DNA of 64,000 nucleotides. Origin: Pseudomonas sp. R84. GTDB lineage: Bacteria > Pseudomonadota > Gammaproteobacteria > Pseudomonadales > Pseudomonadaceae. Below are positions 10,491 through 18,991 of this stretch, in pieces. The stretch is from contig NZ_CP019426.1 of NCBI RefSeq assembly GCF_009834515.1, positions 5,215,001 through 5,279,000 of the forward strand, in the 5' to 3' direction. The position numbers were made by a program, and so were the translations under genes. The notes beneath the pieces are model-generated. The model saw nothing but the letters and a program-made list of their open reading frames with translations. It was not told the origin of the DNA and ran no database searches. Within the stretch, counting starts at the first letter, position 1. Each line of letters begins with the position of its first letter.

Positions 10491-11156
10491 TCAGTTGACA
10501 GTGCCGCCCTTGGACTCAGCCATAATCTGCCGAATCGCTCCGACAAACGTTTCCACCGGCTGCCCGCCCGTCACCGCGTATTGCCCGTTGAACACCACGG
10601 TCGGCACCGAACTCACCCCGCGCTGCAACCACAACTGCTCTTCTTCACGCACCTCATCGGCAAACTCGTCCGACGCCAGAACGGCCTCAGCCCGCTGGCG
10701 ATCCAGCCCGACACTTTCCGCAATCTGTACCAGTTGCCGAGGATCCGACGGATTGCCGCCATCACTGAAATACGCCTTGAACAGCGCCTCCTTCAACGGC
10801 AACTGCAAACCCTCAAGCCCCGCCCAATGCAGCAAACGGTGCGCATCAAAGGTGTTGTAAATACGGCTATTGCCATCAGTACGAAAAGCAAACCCCAGTT
10901 CAGCACCACGAGCCCGGATCGCTTCGCGATTCTTCTGCGACTGCTCCGGGGTTGAACCGTACTTCTCTTGAATATGCTCGGCAATGTTCTGCCCATCAGC
11001 GCCCATTTTCGGGTTCAGTTCGAAGGGCTGGAAGCGGATCTCGGCCTGCACTTCGTTGCGCAGGATCTCCAGCGCCTGTAACAGACCACGCAAACCGACG
11101 ACGCACCACGGGCAGGAGACGTCGCTGACAAAATCGATTTTCAAAGCGGAACTCAT
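10491..11156 (-). CDS. DsbA-family thiol oxidoreductase (FrnE-like)
   Basis: A 221-residue thioredoxin-fold protein with the active site Cys15-Pro-Trp-Cys18 next to the N-terminus and no signal peptide, so it acts in the cytoplasm. The helical insertion and the later motif SVPTVVFNGQYAVTGGQP (cis-Pro loop) fit the FrnE/HCCA-isomerase-like branch of the DsbA family. The likely role is disulfide exchange or a glutathione-type reaction. I use the ATG at 11156, behind a GAGG ribosome-binding site; the frame extends 14 codons further upstream without support. It is convergent with glpM across a repeat block. Confidence 0.87.
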   Translation of the reverse strand: MSSALKIDFVSDVSCPWCVVGLRGLLQALEILRNEVQAEIRFQPFELNPKMGADGQNIAEHIQEKYGSTPEQSQKNREAIRARGAELGFAFRTDGNSRIYNTFDAHRLLHWAGLEGLQLPLKEALFKAYFSDGGNPSDPRQLVQIAESVGLDRQRAEAVLASDEFADEVREEEQLWLQRGVSSVPTVVFNGQYAVTGGQPVETFVGAIRQIMAESKGGTVN

Positions 11157-11230
11157 CACACACCTCGCGGGGGGGAAATCGTGCGGGAAAGTTTGCACGA
11201 TACACCTGCTTCAGATTTTTGGTGACCATA

Positions 11231-11312
11231 GCGGCCCCTTCGCGAGCAGGCTCGCTCCCACCCTTGGAGTGCGTTCCCCAGTGGGAGCGAGCCTGCTCGC
11301 GAAGAGGCCCGC
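11231..11312. repeat. REP-like inverted repeat (GTGGGAGCGAGCCTGCTCGCGAA family)
   Basis: The left arm GCGAGCAGGCTCGCTCCCAC and its complement are separated by about 19 bp, between the DsbA-like gene and the alpha/beta hydrolase gene. It is the same family as 1665-1747 and the window end. Confidence 0.75.
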
Positions 11313-11334
11313 TCAGACAACACAAATACCTCGG

Positions 11335-12369
11335 CTACAGCAGATTCGCGCCCACCACCGGCTCGATCTGCGCCCAATGCGAGGTGTCTTCACGATGCGC
11401 CTGCAAATACGGCAGCACCGCCGCCAGTAACGGTTCCTTGAATGCCTCCTGAAAACGATGGGCCAACCCCGGAATCAGCTTCAACTGGCTGCCGCGAATA
11501 TGCGCCGCCAGATGCACGCCGTGCATCACCGGCAGCAACGGATCCGCCGTGCCATGCACCACCAGCGTCGGCACACGCAACTGGTTGAGTAATGCCACCC
11601 GACTCGGCTCGGCGAGGATCGCCATGATCTGCCGTTTCACGCCCTCGGGGTTGAACGCACGGTCGTACGACAGCGCCGCCTGATGCAACAAGACCTGCCG
11701 ATCATCGGTGACCGCCGGGCTGCCCAGTGCCGCGAGCAAATCCGCCTGTTGCTCCAGTGCCACCTGACGATTCGGTGCGCCGCGTCGCGATAGAAGTTGC
11801 ACCAGCGCTGCACTCGGTGCTGGCAAACCTTCGGCACCGGAACTGGTCATGATCAACGTCAGGCTTTCGACCCTTTGCGGCGCCATCGCCGCCATGTGCT
11901 GGGCGATCATCCCGCCCATGCTCGCGCCCAGAACGTGAAACTGCTCGACGTGCAACGCGTCCATCAAACCCAGCGCGTCGTCAGCCATGTCGGTCAGGCT
12001 GTACGGCGCTGCCACTGGCAGACCGAGCTTGTAACGCAGCACTTCAAAGGTCAGATTGGCTTCAGCCGGCGCCCGACGCCAGGTCGACAGGCCGACATCG
12101 CGGTTGTCATAGCGAATCACCCGAAAGCCCTGCTGACACAGCGCGACCACCACTTCATCCGGCCAGTGGATCAACTGTCCACCCAGGCCCATGACCAGCA
12201 ACAACGCCGGGTCCGACGCGCGGCCAATACTCTGGTAAGCAAGGCTCACCTGCTGCAGATCGACATGCTCGGTCGGCACATTCACATCGCAGCGCGCCGC
12301 CGCAAACGACGACGGAGCGAAAAAAATCGCGGCCAACAAAGCCGCGACAGAAAATAAACCCTTAGCCAT
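11335..12369 (-). CDS. Secreted alpha/beta hydrolase
   Basis: A 344-residue protein with a signal peptide (about residues 1-24, hydrophobic core followed by SFAAA), then an alpha/beta-hydrolase fold. Predicted oxyanion region VMGLGGQ, nucleophile Ser150 in GASMGG, Asp276 in GTADPLLP and His304 in GLAHRF give a complete triad. The [10 protein letters not shown] strand is typical of esterase-like members acting on small esters or lactones. The substrate cannot be told from sequence. The start at 12369 is chosen because the signal peptide begins there; the frame stays open upstream but that part looks non-coding. It is divergent from the large toxin-like gene. Confidence 0.83.
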   Translation of the reverse strand: MAKGLFSVAALLAAIFFAPSSFAAARCDVNVPTEHVDLQQVSLAYQSIGRASDPALLLVMGLGGQLIHWPDEVVVALCQQGFRVIRYDNRDVGLSTWRRAPAEANLTFEVLRYKLGLPVAAPYSLTDMADDALGLMDALHVEQFHVLGASMGGMIAQHMAAMAPQRVESLTLIMTSSGAEGLPAPSAALVQLLSRRGAPNRQVALEQQADLLAALGSPAVTDDRQVLLHQAALSYDRAFNPEGVKRQIMAILAEPSRVALLNQLRVPTLVVHGTADPLLPVMHGVHLAAHIRGSQLKLIPGLAHRFQEAFKEPLLAAVLPYLQAHREDTSHWAQIEPVVGANLL

Positions 12370-12583
12370 GAAAAACACCGAAACGCAGAACCCCAGTAGA
12401 GCGCGAGTCTGATGAAGTTTGTACAAGCGCGCTGCCACAGTTCGATGACAGTTTGATGAAGACTGCCGAGCGGTCATGCAGGCACGTTGCAAACAATATC
12501 TATGTACCGCCATCGCCTTGCGCGATTTCTCTTGAATGACGCGTTCACGGAGCGGATTTCCCGCTCCACTGCGAGTCCGCCAC

Positions 12584-15500
12584 ATGCCCGATCGAATTAT
12601 TCTGGATGACCCCTCCGCCCCCTCCCCGCTGCCGACGGTAGCCGAGCATTTGCCGGCAGTGACCGATGTCAGCCTGTTATTGCAGGCCAGCCAGCGCTGG
12701 CGCGCCAGCAGCGAAGGGTTGCGCGAGTTGTTTAGCACCAGTCCTGCCTTGCGCGACACGGTCAATGAGCTACTGCGACAACACCTGCAACTGGACGGTG
12801 AGAAAACCACGCTGCACTTTACTGCCACCGATGGGCAAGCGGAATGCATCGTCAGGCTCACCGATGCCTGTGCCTTTGTCGTTCAGCACCCGACGCTGGA
12901 ATCAGATCTGGATCAGCGTTGTCACGTTACCGGCATCAGCAAAAATCACCCGTTGTACGCGTTGAAACCGCTGCAACTCCTTGAACAGCTCAAATCGCTC
13001 GACCCCAAACAGAGCCACGCCACGCGCTGGCGATCATTCTGGGAAGCACGCGCACCACACACGCCGATATCACGCAGCACCCGCGCCACGCAGCTATACC
13101 GTGCGCATTTCGAAGCCACTGCGCACACCGCCCTCGCCCACAAAGCCATTACCGCTGCGCAATTCAAACTTCTGCAACAGATCATCGATTCAGGTGCCGG
13201 TGCACTGACCATCGACGGTCAATCCATCCACACGGAAAAACCGGCACTGGTGCTGAGCAACGGCAGCAAAGTCAAACTACCGGGAGCGTGGGTCATCAGC
13301 GCGGGCGATCCGGCCACGGCGGGACCGTTGCTGTATCTGCCGGGCAGGCCGGTAGCGATCCAGGCCTTCAAGAACCGCGCAGACCTGCAAACCTGGCTGA
13401 CTGGCCAGGTGCAGATCCCCACTGGTCTGCCCAAGGACATCCAGCGCTTTGATTACAGCGCTGCGCAAGACCCGATGGTCACAGGGGCAAGCGATCTGTT
13501 CGCCGACCGACAACACGCCCAACTGGATGCCTTGCGCAACACCAACAAAGGTAAACCCGGGATAAGCCAGCACGGTGCGCAATCACTGGCCCATGTCGAC
13601 CTGATCGATCATCAACGCAGCAGCGCTGTCATTGTGGCTGCGCCGCCGAAACCGGTGCTGGCCGCCAGCGATATCGAGGTGGACGAAAAACCCCTGTTCG
13701 GCAGTCTGTCGGCCAGTATTCCACTGTCCGTACGGCAGGCAGCGCTGAAGCGTGAGCGCGAGGCGTTCGAACGCTTGCTCGCCAATGACAGCGACGGCTC
13801 CCGCTACCGGCAGTGCAACGACCTGCTCAAAGCGCTGGAGGCTGCCGAACTGGCCGGCGAGACTGCGGCCACATCCGTGCTTTACCACGAAAGCACCTCG
13901 GACATGACCGCGTTCAATACGGCATTGAAAACCCTCCAGCAGGCACATGAGGACGGCTTGCACGCTGAAGCTCAATTGCAAACGGCGCTCGGGCAACTCG
14001 ACAGCGCCGAGCACGACCTGCTCAAAGCCGTGCTGGAAACACCCGTCGCCGCCGAACGTGACGCTGATTTTTGCGCTGCCAGCCTGACCTTGTCGCTGAC
14101 CGCAACAAAGGACGAGGTCACCACCACGCAAAGTGAAACGCTGAGAGGCGCGCTGGTGATCACACGCCAGGCGGCCCTCGCGGACCACGCATCGAGCGCC
14201 AGCCTGTTGCTCTACTGGCCCGGCACCGGCGGTGGCCTGCAACGCTTTGCAGACCGCCGCGCACTGGAGCGCGAGCTGTTCAAGATTCACCACCCGGACA
14301 GCGAACTGACCTTGCAGCTGAATCTGCTGACCACGGATCCGCTGCACCACTGCCTCAATGAGCTGATTGCCGGCTTCGAAACCAAAGCCAAAGACCTGCG
14401 CGCCAAACCTGAACAGGCTGATGCATTGGAAACGCTGCGCCAAGGTTGTCTGGCCAATCTTCAGGTGCCGGTTCACGCGGCCAGAAGCCTGTCTTTTGCC
14501 CACTTGCATGAACAGGAACGCAGCGCCACCCTTGCCCGCCAGTTGCCGGACTGGCTGATCAAACTCAAGAACGTCGAACGTAGCGGGCTCAAACAGAACA
14601 TCAAGGCGTACATCGCGGCGATGCATCACAGCCACACCCTGATGACCCTCGCGCTGGAACCCCGGGATGACTTCACCCGCCGACATCTGCACGCGCGACT
14701 GCGCAAGGACTTTGCGCTTGAGGGGCATTTTTCCGTACAGATCGAACTGCCCGACTCGACCAAAACCGAACAGGTCCGCCAGTCCGGACCGGGGGGTGTC
14801 AGTTCGGAAACAGTGATTGTACCCAGCAAAACCAGCAGCAAAATGTCCCTGGAGGATCTGGCACAGCTCAATATCGATAATGTGCAATCGGTACTCAATG
14901 ACGCGCTGTCGCAACGTCTGGTATTCCTGCGCCCGAAAGTGAGCGCGACGCTGAAAAACGATCGCACGCGCCTGCTCAATGGCATCAACCTGACCTATCT
15001 GCGCAAAGTCCTGCCGGAACTGGACCTGCCCAAGGCCTACGAACAGAAGATCCGCGACGCGTTCCACGGCGCGGCCCGTGAGTCCGCGTTCGTCAAACAG
15101 CATCGCCGCGAAAGCCTGATCGAGCCATGGCGTCTGATGCTCAGGATTCAGAGTGAAAATGCGCGGCTGCAAAAACACCTCAGCCGCGATGAAGCTGCGC
15201 TGCTCAACATTGCCATCGACGCCAGCACCCCAGAAGCGTGGCAAGCCGACGGCAAGCGCATTGTCCTGCTGCCGGTGTCGCTGAAAGTCGGTGGCAAGGA
15301 CACCCCCGGCGAAGGCCCGGTGACCCTGTCCGGCGTCAGCTTCATCGAAGAACAGATCAGCGGCGTCACCTTGCTGTACTTGCCCGACAGCCATGACGAA
15401 CAGTTTTTCCGTCGCTACGACAACCTCGAAGCGGCGCGCACAGGGCTGTTCAGGTTGTGCAGCAGCGACAAGTGGATCGCCTACTTCGCCGGCAAAGCCT

Positions 15501-18145
15501 TGCAGGGCAACGTCAGAGCACATGTCAGCCGAATCGGCCAGGCCGTAGAGAAAAACTTCGATGCCATTATCGAAGTCGGCGCGCGCTGGCCGGCGAGTAC
15601 TTCGCTGGCCGCGCACCTGCTGGATGCGCACATGGGACGCCTGGTCGAAGCCCATCGCGGCACTTCGCGCTCCAACGATGAACTGTTCTTCGAGCGTTAC
15701 GCCTTGAAAGGCCCGCGTGCCTTCAATTACATAAAAATGGCGCTGGGCATGGTGCCCTTTGTCGGCAGTGTGCTGGCTCTGTATCAGGCCTGGACCGCCG
15801 CCAATCAGGCGGTCACAGCATTCTTGCGCGGCGAAGTGGCTGACGGTCTGGCGGAAATCGAGTCCATGCTGCTGTCGCTGGTTGACGCACTGATGGACCT
15901 GCTCCCGGGCGAAGCGGTGGCCTCGACCCTGTCCCGAACCACGCGCGCATTGACCCGCGCTCGTCAACTTCACACGCTAACCGGCAACGTGGCGGCGCTG
16001 CATGGCAGGACGCAGCGTCAGGCCCGGCATGTGCTGGCACGCTTCAAGGATTACGAATATGAAAAACCGATTTCCCTCGCTGGCACAGAGCCGTCCAGTC
16101 ATGGTGTCTACCGTGGTGTCTACCGGCATGCCGACGGCGACTTCATCGAGCGTCAGGGCCGCCTTTACCAGGTTGAGCTGAGCAAGGACTCGCGCCAGTG
16201 GCGCCTGTTCGGCAACTCGCGAAAAACCTACAAGCAACCGATCGTGCTGGATGAAACCGGGCATTGGGATACGTGGTTCGGCGTCTACGGCACAACCTTT
16301 GACGGCGGTCTGGCCGGTGGCGGCAACGTCGTCGGGCGCGTGGCCGATACGTTGGATCCCTACTGGCCGCCGGTGATTCGCCAACGCCTGCCGCGCTGGC
16401 TGGCGGATCGCAACTTCCGCCGCCAGCATCAATTGACCGCCGCCGCGGATGATCTGGCCGATCAAATGCAGGTCGCCGGAACCAACAGCGATCGGGTGCT
16501 CAACGCCTACCGCGTCACCGCAATAGAAGACCGCCCGGCCCTGTGGCCGGAACTCGAAGCCGTTTGCGTTAACGATATCCGCCTGGCCGAGCGGCGCTAT
16601 CAAACGTTGACCGAACTGACCGAGCTGACCCACGGCAGAAAACTCAAGGAAGTCGTCGGCATGCAAGGCAAGAGCGCATGGCTTTTAACCGATCGCTATC
16701 GGCGCCGCGCTCTTCACGCCTCGCACAATGTTCATGCGATGACCCTGAAAATCAAGGAGCTGAAGGAGACCCGCAAGGCCTTGCCTCTCGGTACCCTGGC
16801 GCAACGTTTGAGCATCATGGAAGAAATACGCGGACTGCGTATCGAGATCGTGAAAAAGCTCGACGAGATGGAGGCGTTCAAGGCGCAGGTCAATCACTGG
16901 TATGAGCGCATGCTGGCCAAAGACCGACCGAAGATCTCGGCGTACATCGAGGACATCAACACCCGTCACAGCGATGCCGTCCTGCTCTACCTGAAGACCT
17001 CGCAACGCCTGGAAATCGTCAAGAAGGCCGGCGATCCCGACGATGCGTCGTGGCTGTATTTTCTCGGGCTTGCCGATCCGCTTCGACTGGACATCGATCG
17101 CGTCCTGTACCGCCAGTACGATCTGCCGAATATCGCTGCCACCACCGCCCAACGCAACCAGATGCTTCAGGAATGTGTGGACCTGAGCGAGCGCTTTCGT
17201 CGCGAGATGGGCGTGTGGACTGCCAGTTACCCGCAATTCTTCCATCAGGAAGTGGTCGCGCCCTTGCTCGACGGCATTGACCGTTTGGCCGATCGTGCGC
17301 GCGCCGGGATCAACAAGCCGCCGGCGCCGGTACCAAGGGTCGCGGAGCAACCTCTGCAGCGCGTATTCATGACCGCAGACAATCAACTGCGCCATGGCTT
17401 CGAACAGTGGGATAACGTGACCCAGACCCGCCGCTACAAATGCACAGGGCCTGGTGGCCATGAGGAAATCTGGGAACACCGGGGTGACGGCACCATCATT
17501 CTGCTCAACCCGCAGATCATAGCCGCCCGTTCGCCCGCCACATTGAGCCTGGCAAGCTTGGTGGACGAAGCCCGGCAGCGTCTGGATAACGTCCCGAGCT
17601 ACCGCTCAACGGTTTTGAGAAACGCCGATACGGGCATGCTCCCCGTCGACCTGCAACACATGCTGGACAGTCAGGCCGCCGAACTCAGCACCCGTGCCGA
17701 GCGCATCGCCGCCAAGTCTGCGCAGCACCCGATCATCCAGACGTTGCGCGATCAGGCCGCTGAACTGAAAGTGGCCGGGCGCACCCTGCGTACCGAACGC
17801 TCACTGACCAGCCAGCAGCCTACCGACGGCATGCTCTACGACCTCATCGGCCAGCATGCCGTGGAGATACGCCGCACCCAAGCGATCAAACACTTGGGCA
17901 GGCACCAAGGCCATCCGGACTACATGCAGGAATACGAGATATGGAATCTCTTCGCGCAGCCTGCCGCTCCGTTGTGGTACGCGCATTTTCATTACCGCAG
18001 TGCAACAGCTCCGTTTCGCCGGTTCGAAACCGCGCACCTGAAACTGCGCGAGCACCGCTTCCTGACCCACGCCGACGATGCCACCCTGCCGTATTCGAAG
18101 ATTGGCAAGCAATCGGCGGTTTTGAGTTTTTTTGAAGACGTTTGA
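12584..18145 (+). CDS. Very large dermonecrotic-toxin-family protein (DUF6543-like), 1853 aa
   Basis: A giant protein of the Pseudomonas dermonecrotic/DUF6543 toxin type. A module with a core like LLYLPGRPVAIQAF followed by an amphipathic helix appears three times (about residues 247, 540 and 927), so the N-terminal half looks triplicated. A hydrophobic helical segment (about 1046-1112, KMALGMVPFVGSVLALYQAW) may insert into membranes. It is followed by a GRLYQVE-type beta module also found in the toxins at 36-47 kb, and a long helical C-terminus with a charged coiled coil (about 1390-1430). No catalytic motif was recognised. No signal peptide is evident. The start is taken at 12584; ATG 12536 is in frame but lacks a ribosome-binding site. 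Confidence 0.8.
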   Translation: MPDRIILDDPSAPSPLPTVAEHLPAVTDVSLLLQASQRWRASSEGLRELFSTSPALRDTVNELLRQHLQLDGEKTTLHFTATDGQAECIVRLTDACAFVVQHPTLESDLDQRCHVTGISKNHPLYALKPLQLLEQLKSLDPKQSHATRWRSFWEARAPHTPISRSTRATQLYRAHFEATAHTALAHKAITAAQFKLLQQIIDSGAGALTIDGQSIHTEKPALVLSNGSKVKLPGAWVISAGDPATAGPLLYLPGRPVAIQAFKNRADLQTWLTGQVQIPTGLPKDIQRFDYSAAQDPMVTGASDLFADRQHAQLDALRNTNKGKPGISQHGAQSLAHVDLIDHQRSSAVIVAAPPKPVLAASDIEVDEKPLFGSLSASIPLSVRQAALKREREAFERLLANDSDGSRYRQCNDLLKALEAAELAGETAATSVLYHESTSDMTAFNTALKTLQQAHEDGLHAEAQLQTALGQLDSAEHDLLKAVLETPVAAERDADFCAASLTLSLTATKDEVTTTQSETLRGALVITRQAALADHASSASLLLYWPGTGGGLQRFADRRALERELFKIHHPDSELTLQLNLLTTDPLHHCLNELIAGFETKAKDLRAKPEQADALETLRQGCLANLQVPVHAARSLSFAHLHEQERSATLARQLPDWLIKLKNVERSGLKQNIKAYIAAMHHSHTLMTLALEPRDDFTRRHLHARLRKDFALEGHFSVQIELPDSTKTEQVRQSGPGGVSSETVIVPSKTSSKMSLEDLAQLNIDNVQSVLNDALSQRLVFLRPKVSATLKNDRTRLLNGINLTYLRKVLPELDLPKAYEQKIRDAFHGAARESAFVKQHRRESLIEPWRLMLRIQSENARLQKHLSRDEAALLNIAIDASTPEAWQADGKRIVLLPVSLKVGGKDTPGEGPVTLSGVSFIEEQISGVTLLYLPDSHDEQFFRRYDNLEAARTGLFRLCSSDKWIAYFAGKALQGNVRAHVSRIGQAVEKNFDAIIEVGARWPASTSLAAHLLDAHMGRLVEAHRGTSRSNDELFFERYALKGPRAFNYIKMALGMVPFVGSVLALYQAWTAANQAVTAFLRGEVADGLAEIESMLLSLVDALMDLLPGEAVASTLSRTTRALTRARQLHTLTGNVAALHGRTQRQARHVLARFKDYEYEKPISLAGTEPSSHGVYRGVYRHADGDFIERQGRLYQVELSKDSRQWRLFGNSRKTYKQPIVLDETGHWDTWFGVYGTTFDGGLAGGGNVVGRVADTLDPYWPPVIRQRLPRWLADRNFRRQHQLTAAADDLADQMQVAGTNSDRVLNAYRVTAIEDRPALWPELEAVCVNDIRLAERRYQTLTELTELTHGRKLKEVVGMQGKSAWLLTDRYRRRALHASHNVHAMTLKIKELKETRKALPLGTLAQRLSIMEEIRGLRIEIVKKLDEMEAFKAQVNHWYERMLAKDRPKISAYIEDINTRHSDAVLLYLKTSQRLEIVKKAGDPDDASWLYFLGLADPLRLDIDRVLYRQYDLPNIAATTAQRNQMLQECVDLSERFRREMGVWTASYPQFFHQEVVAPLLDGIDRLADRARAGINKPPAPVPRVAEQPLQRVFMTADNQLRHGFEQWDNVTQTRRYKCTGPGGHEEIWEHRGDGTIILLNPQIIAARSPATLSLASLVDEARQRLDNVPSYRSTVLRNADTGMLPVDLQHMLDSQAAELSTRAERIAAKSAQHPIIQTLRDQAAELKVAGRTLRTERSLTSQQPTDGMLYDLIGQHAVEIRRTQAIKHLGRHQGHPDYMQEYEIWNLFAQPAAPLWYAHFHYRSATAPFRRFETAHLKLREHRFLTHADDATLPYSKIGKQSAVLSFFEDV

Positions 18146-18170
18146 ACGAAAATCCATCGACCGTCCGTCG

Positions 18171-18192
18171 CTACTGTCAGATCTGACAGTAG
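18171..18192. promoter_or_regulatory. Lux-box-like palindrome 1
   Basis: A perfect 22-bp palindrome with core CTGTCA-GATC-TGACAG flanked by CTA and TAG. The CT-N12-AG layout matches las/rhl/cep-type lux boxes bound by AHL-responsive LuxR proteins. Its centre is about 82 bp upstream of the ATG at 18264 and 26 bp past the stop of the giant toxin-like gene. Three other exact CTGTCA-N4-TGACAG cores occur in the window. Confidence 0.7.
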
Positions 18193-18263
18193 CGCAGTCG
18201 GGTGTTTGCGTAGCCAATGGTTCGGCGACGGAAATCATGGTGAACCGTCGATACGAGCACGGG

Positions 18264-18785
18264 ATGACCGACATGAGTAAAAACTTTCTTCAAAACGGCA
18301 ACTTCAGCACTGGCAAGTTTGCGCCTTGGGAGGTCCACGTATTCCAAGGCAAGGCGAGTGTCGTTCAGCATAATCTCAGTGCTCAAGCGAAGGTGCTGCC
18401 CGGTGTGGACACCGGCGTCGTACTGTTGAACAAATTCACCGCCCCGCCCGGTGCTTTTACGATCAAGGTCGATGCCTCCGCGCCCGGGGCCGAATATCAT
18501 CAGGATCCGCCGAACATCGATACCCACCCGATTCTGTTTTTTTTCATCTCAGGCTATAACGCAGACGGCAAACTTGTTCAATTCGACGTGGGGAACTGGT
18601 GGTTGAAACCCAAGCAGAAGTCCTTCATCTATTCGGGCGTCATGCTGACCGGTGTCGTAGAAGTCGAGTTGCAAGTGTCCTTTCCCTCTGACCCTCTTCA
18701 GGTCAAGGGCTCGCTCTACATCGATAACGTCAGCTATTCGCTCGATTCGCCAGGGTCGATTCATACAACACGCTGGAGTCAGTGA
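18264..18785 (+). CDS. Putative secreted or surface beta-sandwich (carbohydrate-binding-like) protein
   Basis: A protein of 173 residues, or 170 if it starts at the ATG at 18273. It begins KNFLQNGNFSTGKFAPWEV, the typical first strand of galactose-binding-like beta-sandwich domains, and ends KGSLYIDNVSYSL, the typical closing strand of the same fold. I see no enzyme motif and no clear signal peptide. A perfect lux-box-like palindrome lies about 82 bp upstream. The C-terminal domain of the following 963-residue protein starts with a similar pattern (DTSFVGGFNGWSI), so the two may act together, for example as lectin-like secreted factors. The frame extends upstream to 18132 and would overlap the toxin gene, but that part covers the palindrome and looks non-coding. 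Confidence 0.65.
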   Translation: MTDMSKNFLQNGNFSTGKFAPWEVHVFQGKASVVQHNLSAQAKVLPGVDTGVVLLNKFTAPPGAFTIKVDASAPGAEYHQDPPNIDTHPILFFFISGYNADGKLVQFDVGNWWLKPKQKSFIYSGVMLTGVVEVELQVSFPSDPLQVKGSLYIDNVSYSLDSPGSIHTTRWSQ

Positions 18786-18885
18786 TACGCAAACCTACCA
18801 CGACGACGCGGATTACCTAGCGCACAACAATACTCAAAATGACAGCCACCTAGCGAATGACCGCTCATCGGGCAATGTGTCCAAC

Positions 18886-18901
18886 CTGTCAGGTATGACA
18901 G
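18886..18901. promoter_or_regulatory. Lux-box-like palindrome 2
   Basis: CTGTCA-GGTA-TGACAG, flanked on the right by GTAGG as in copy 1. It is centred about 98 bp upstream of the ATG at 18992. A CAATAT hexamer about 35 bp downstream of the centre could be the -10 element of a LuxR-activated promoter. The 206-bp gap around it holds no gene. Confidence 0.68.
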
Positions 18902-18991
18902 TAGGCAAGACAATTTCCGCAGTGCTCAATATCAGGGTTCAGAGCCGTAGCTGAATATTGAGCGCTTCAATCCCACAGGGAGTCACCGGAA

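Noticed and set aside
12370..12861. An N-terminal extension of the alpha/beta hydrolase by about 160 residues
   Set aside because: The frame is open, but a clear signal peptide starts at 12369 and the extension overlaps the 5' part of the divergent toxin gene with an arginine/serine-rich, unlikely composition.
13583..15973. A 796-codon open frame antisense to the giant toxin gene
   Set aside because: Same shadow effect; no recognisable motif or ribosome-binding site.
18171..18192. FleQ box (GTCA-N6-TGAC) as explanation for the palindromes
   Set aside because: All five sites have a 4-bp spacer between GTCA and its complement (TTAC in the mismatch copy), not 6, and none precedes flagellar or exopolysaccharide genes.
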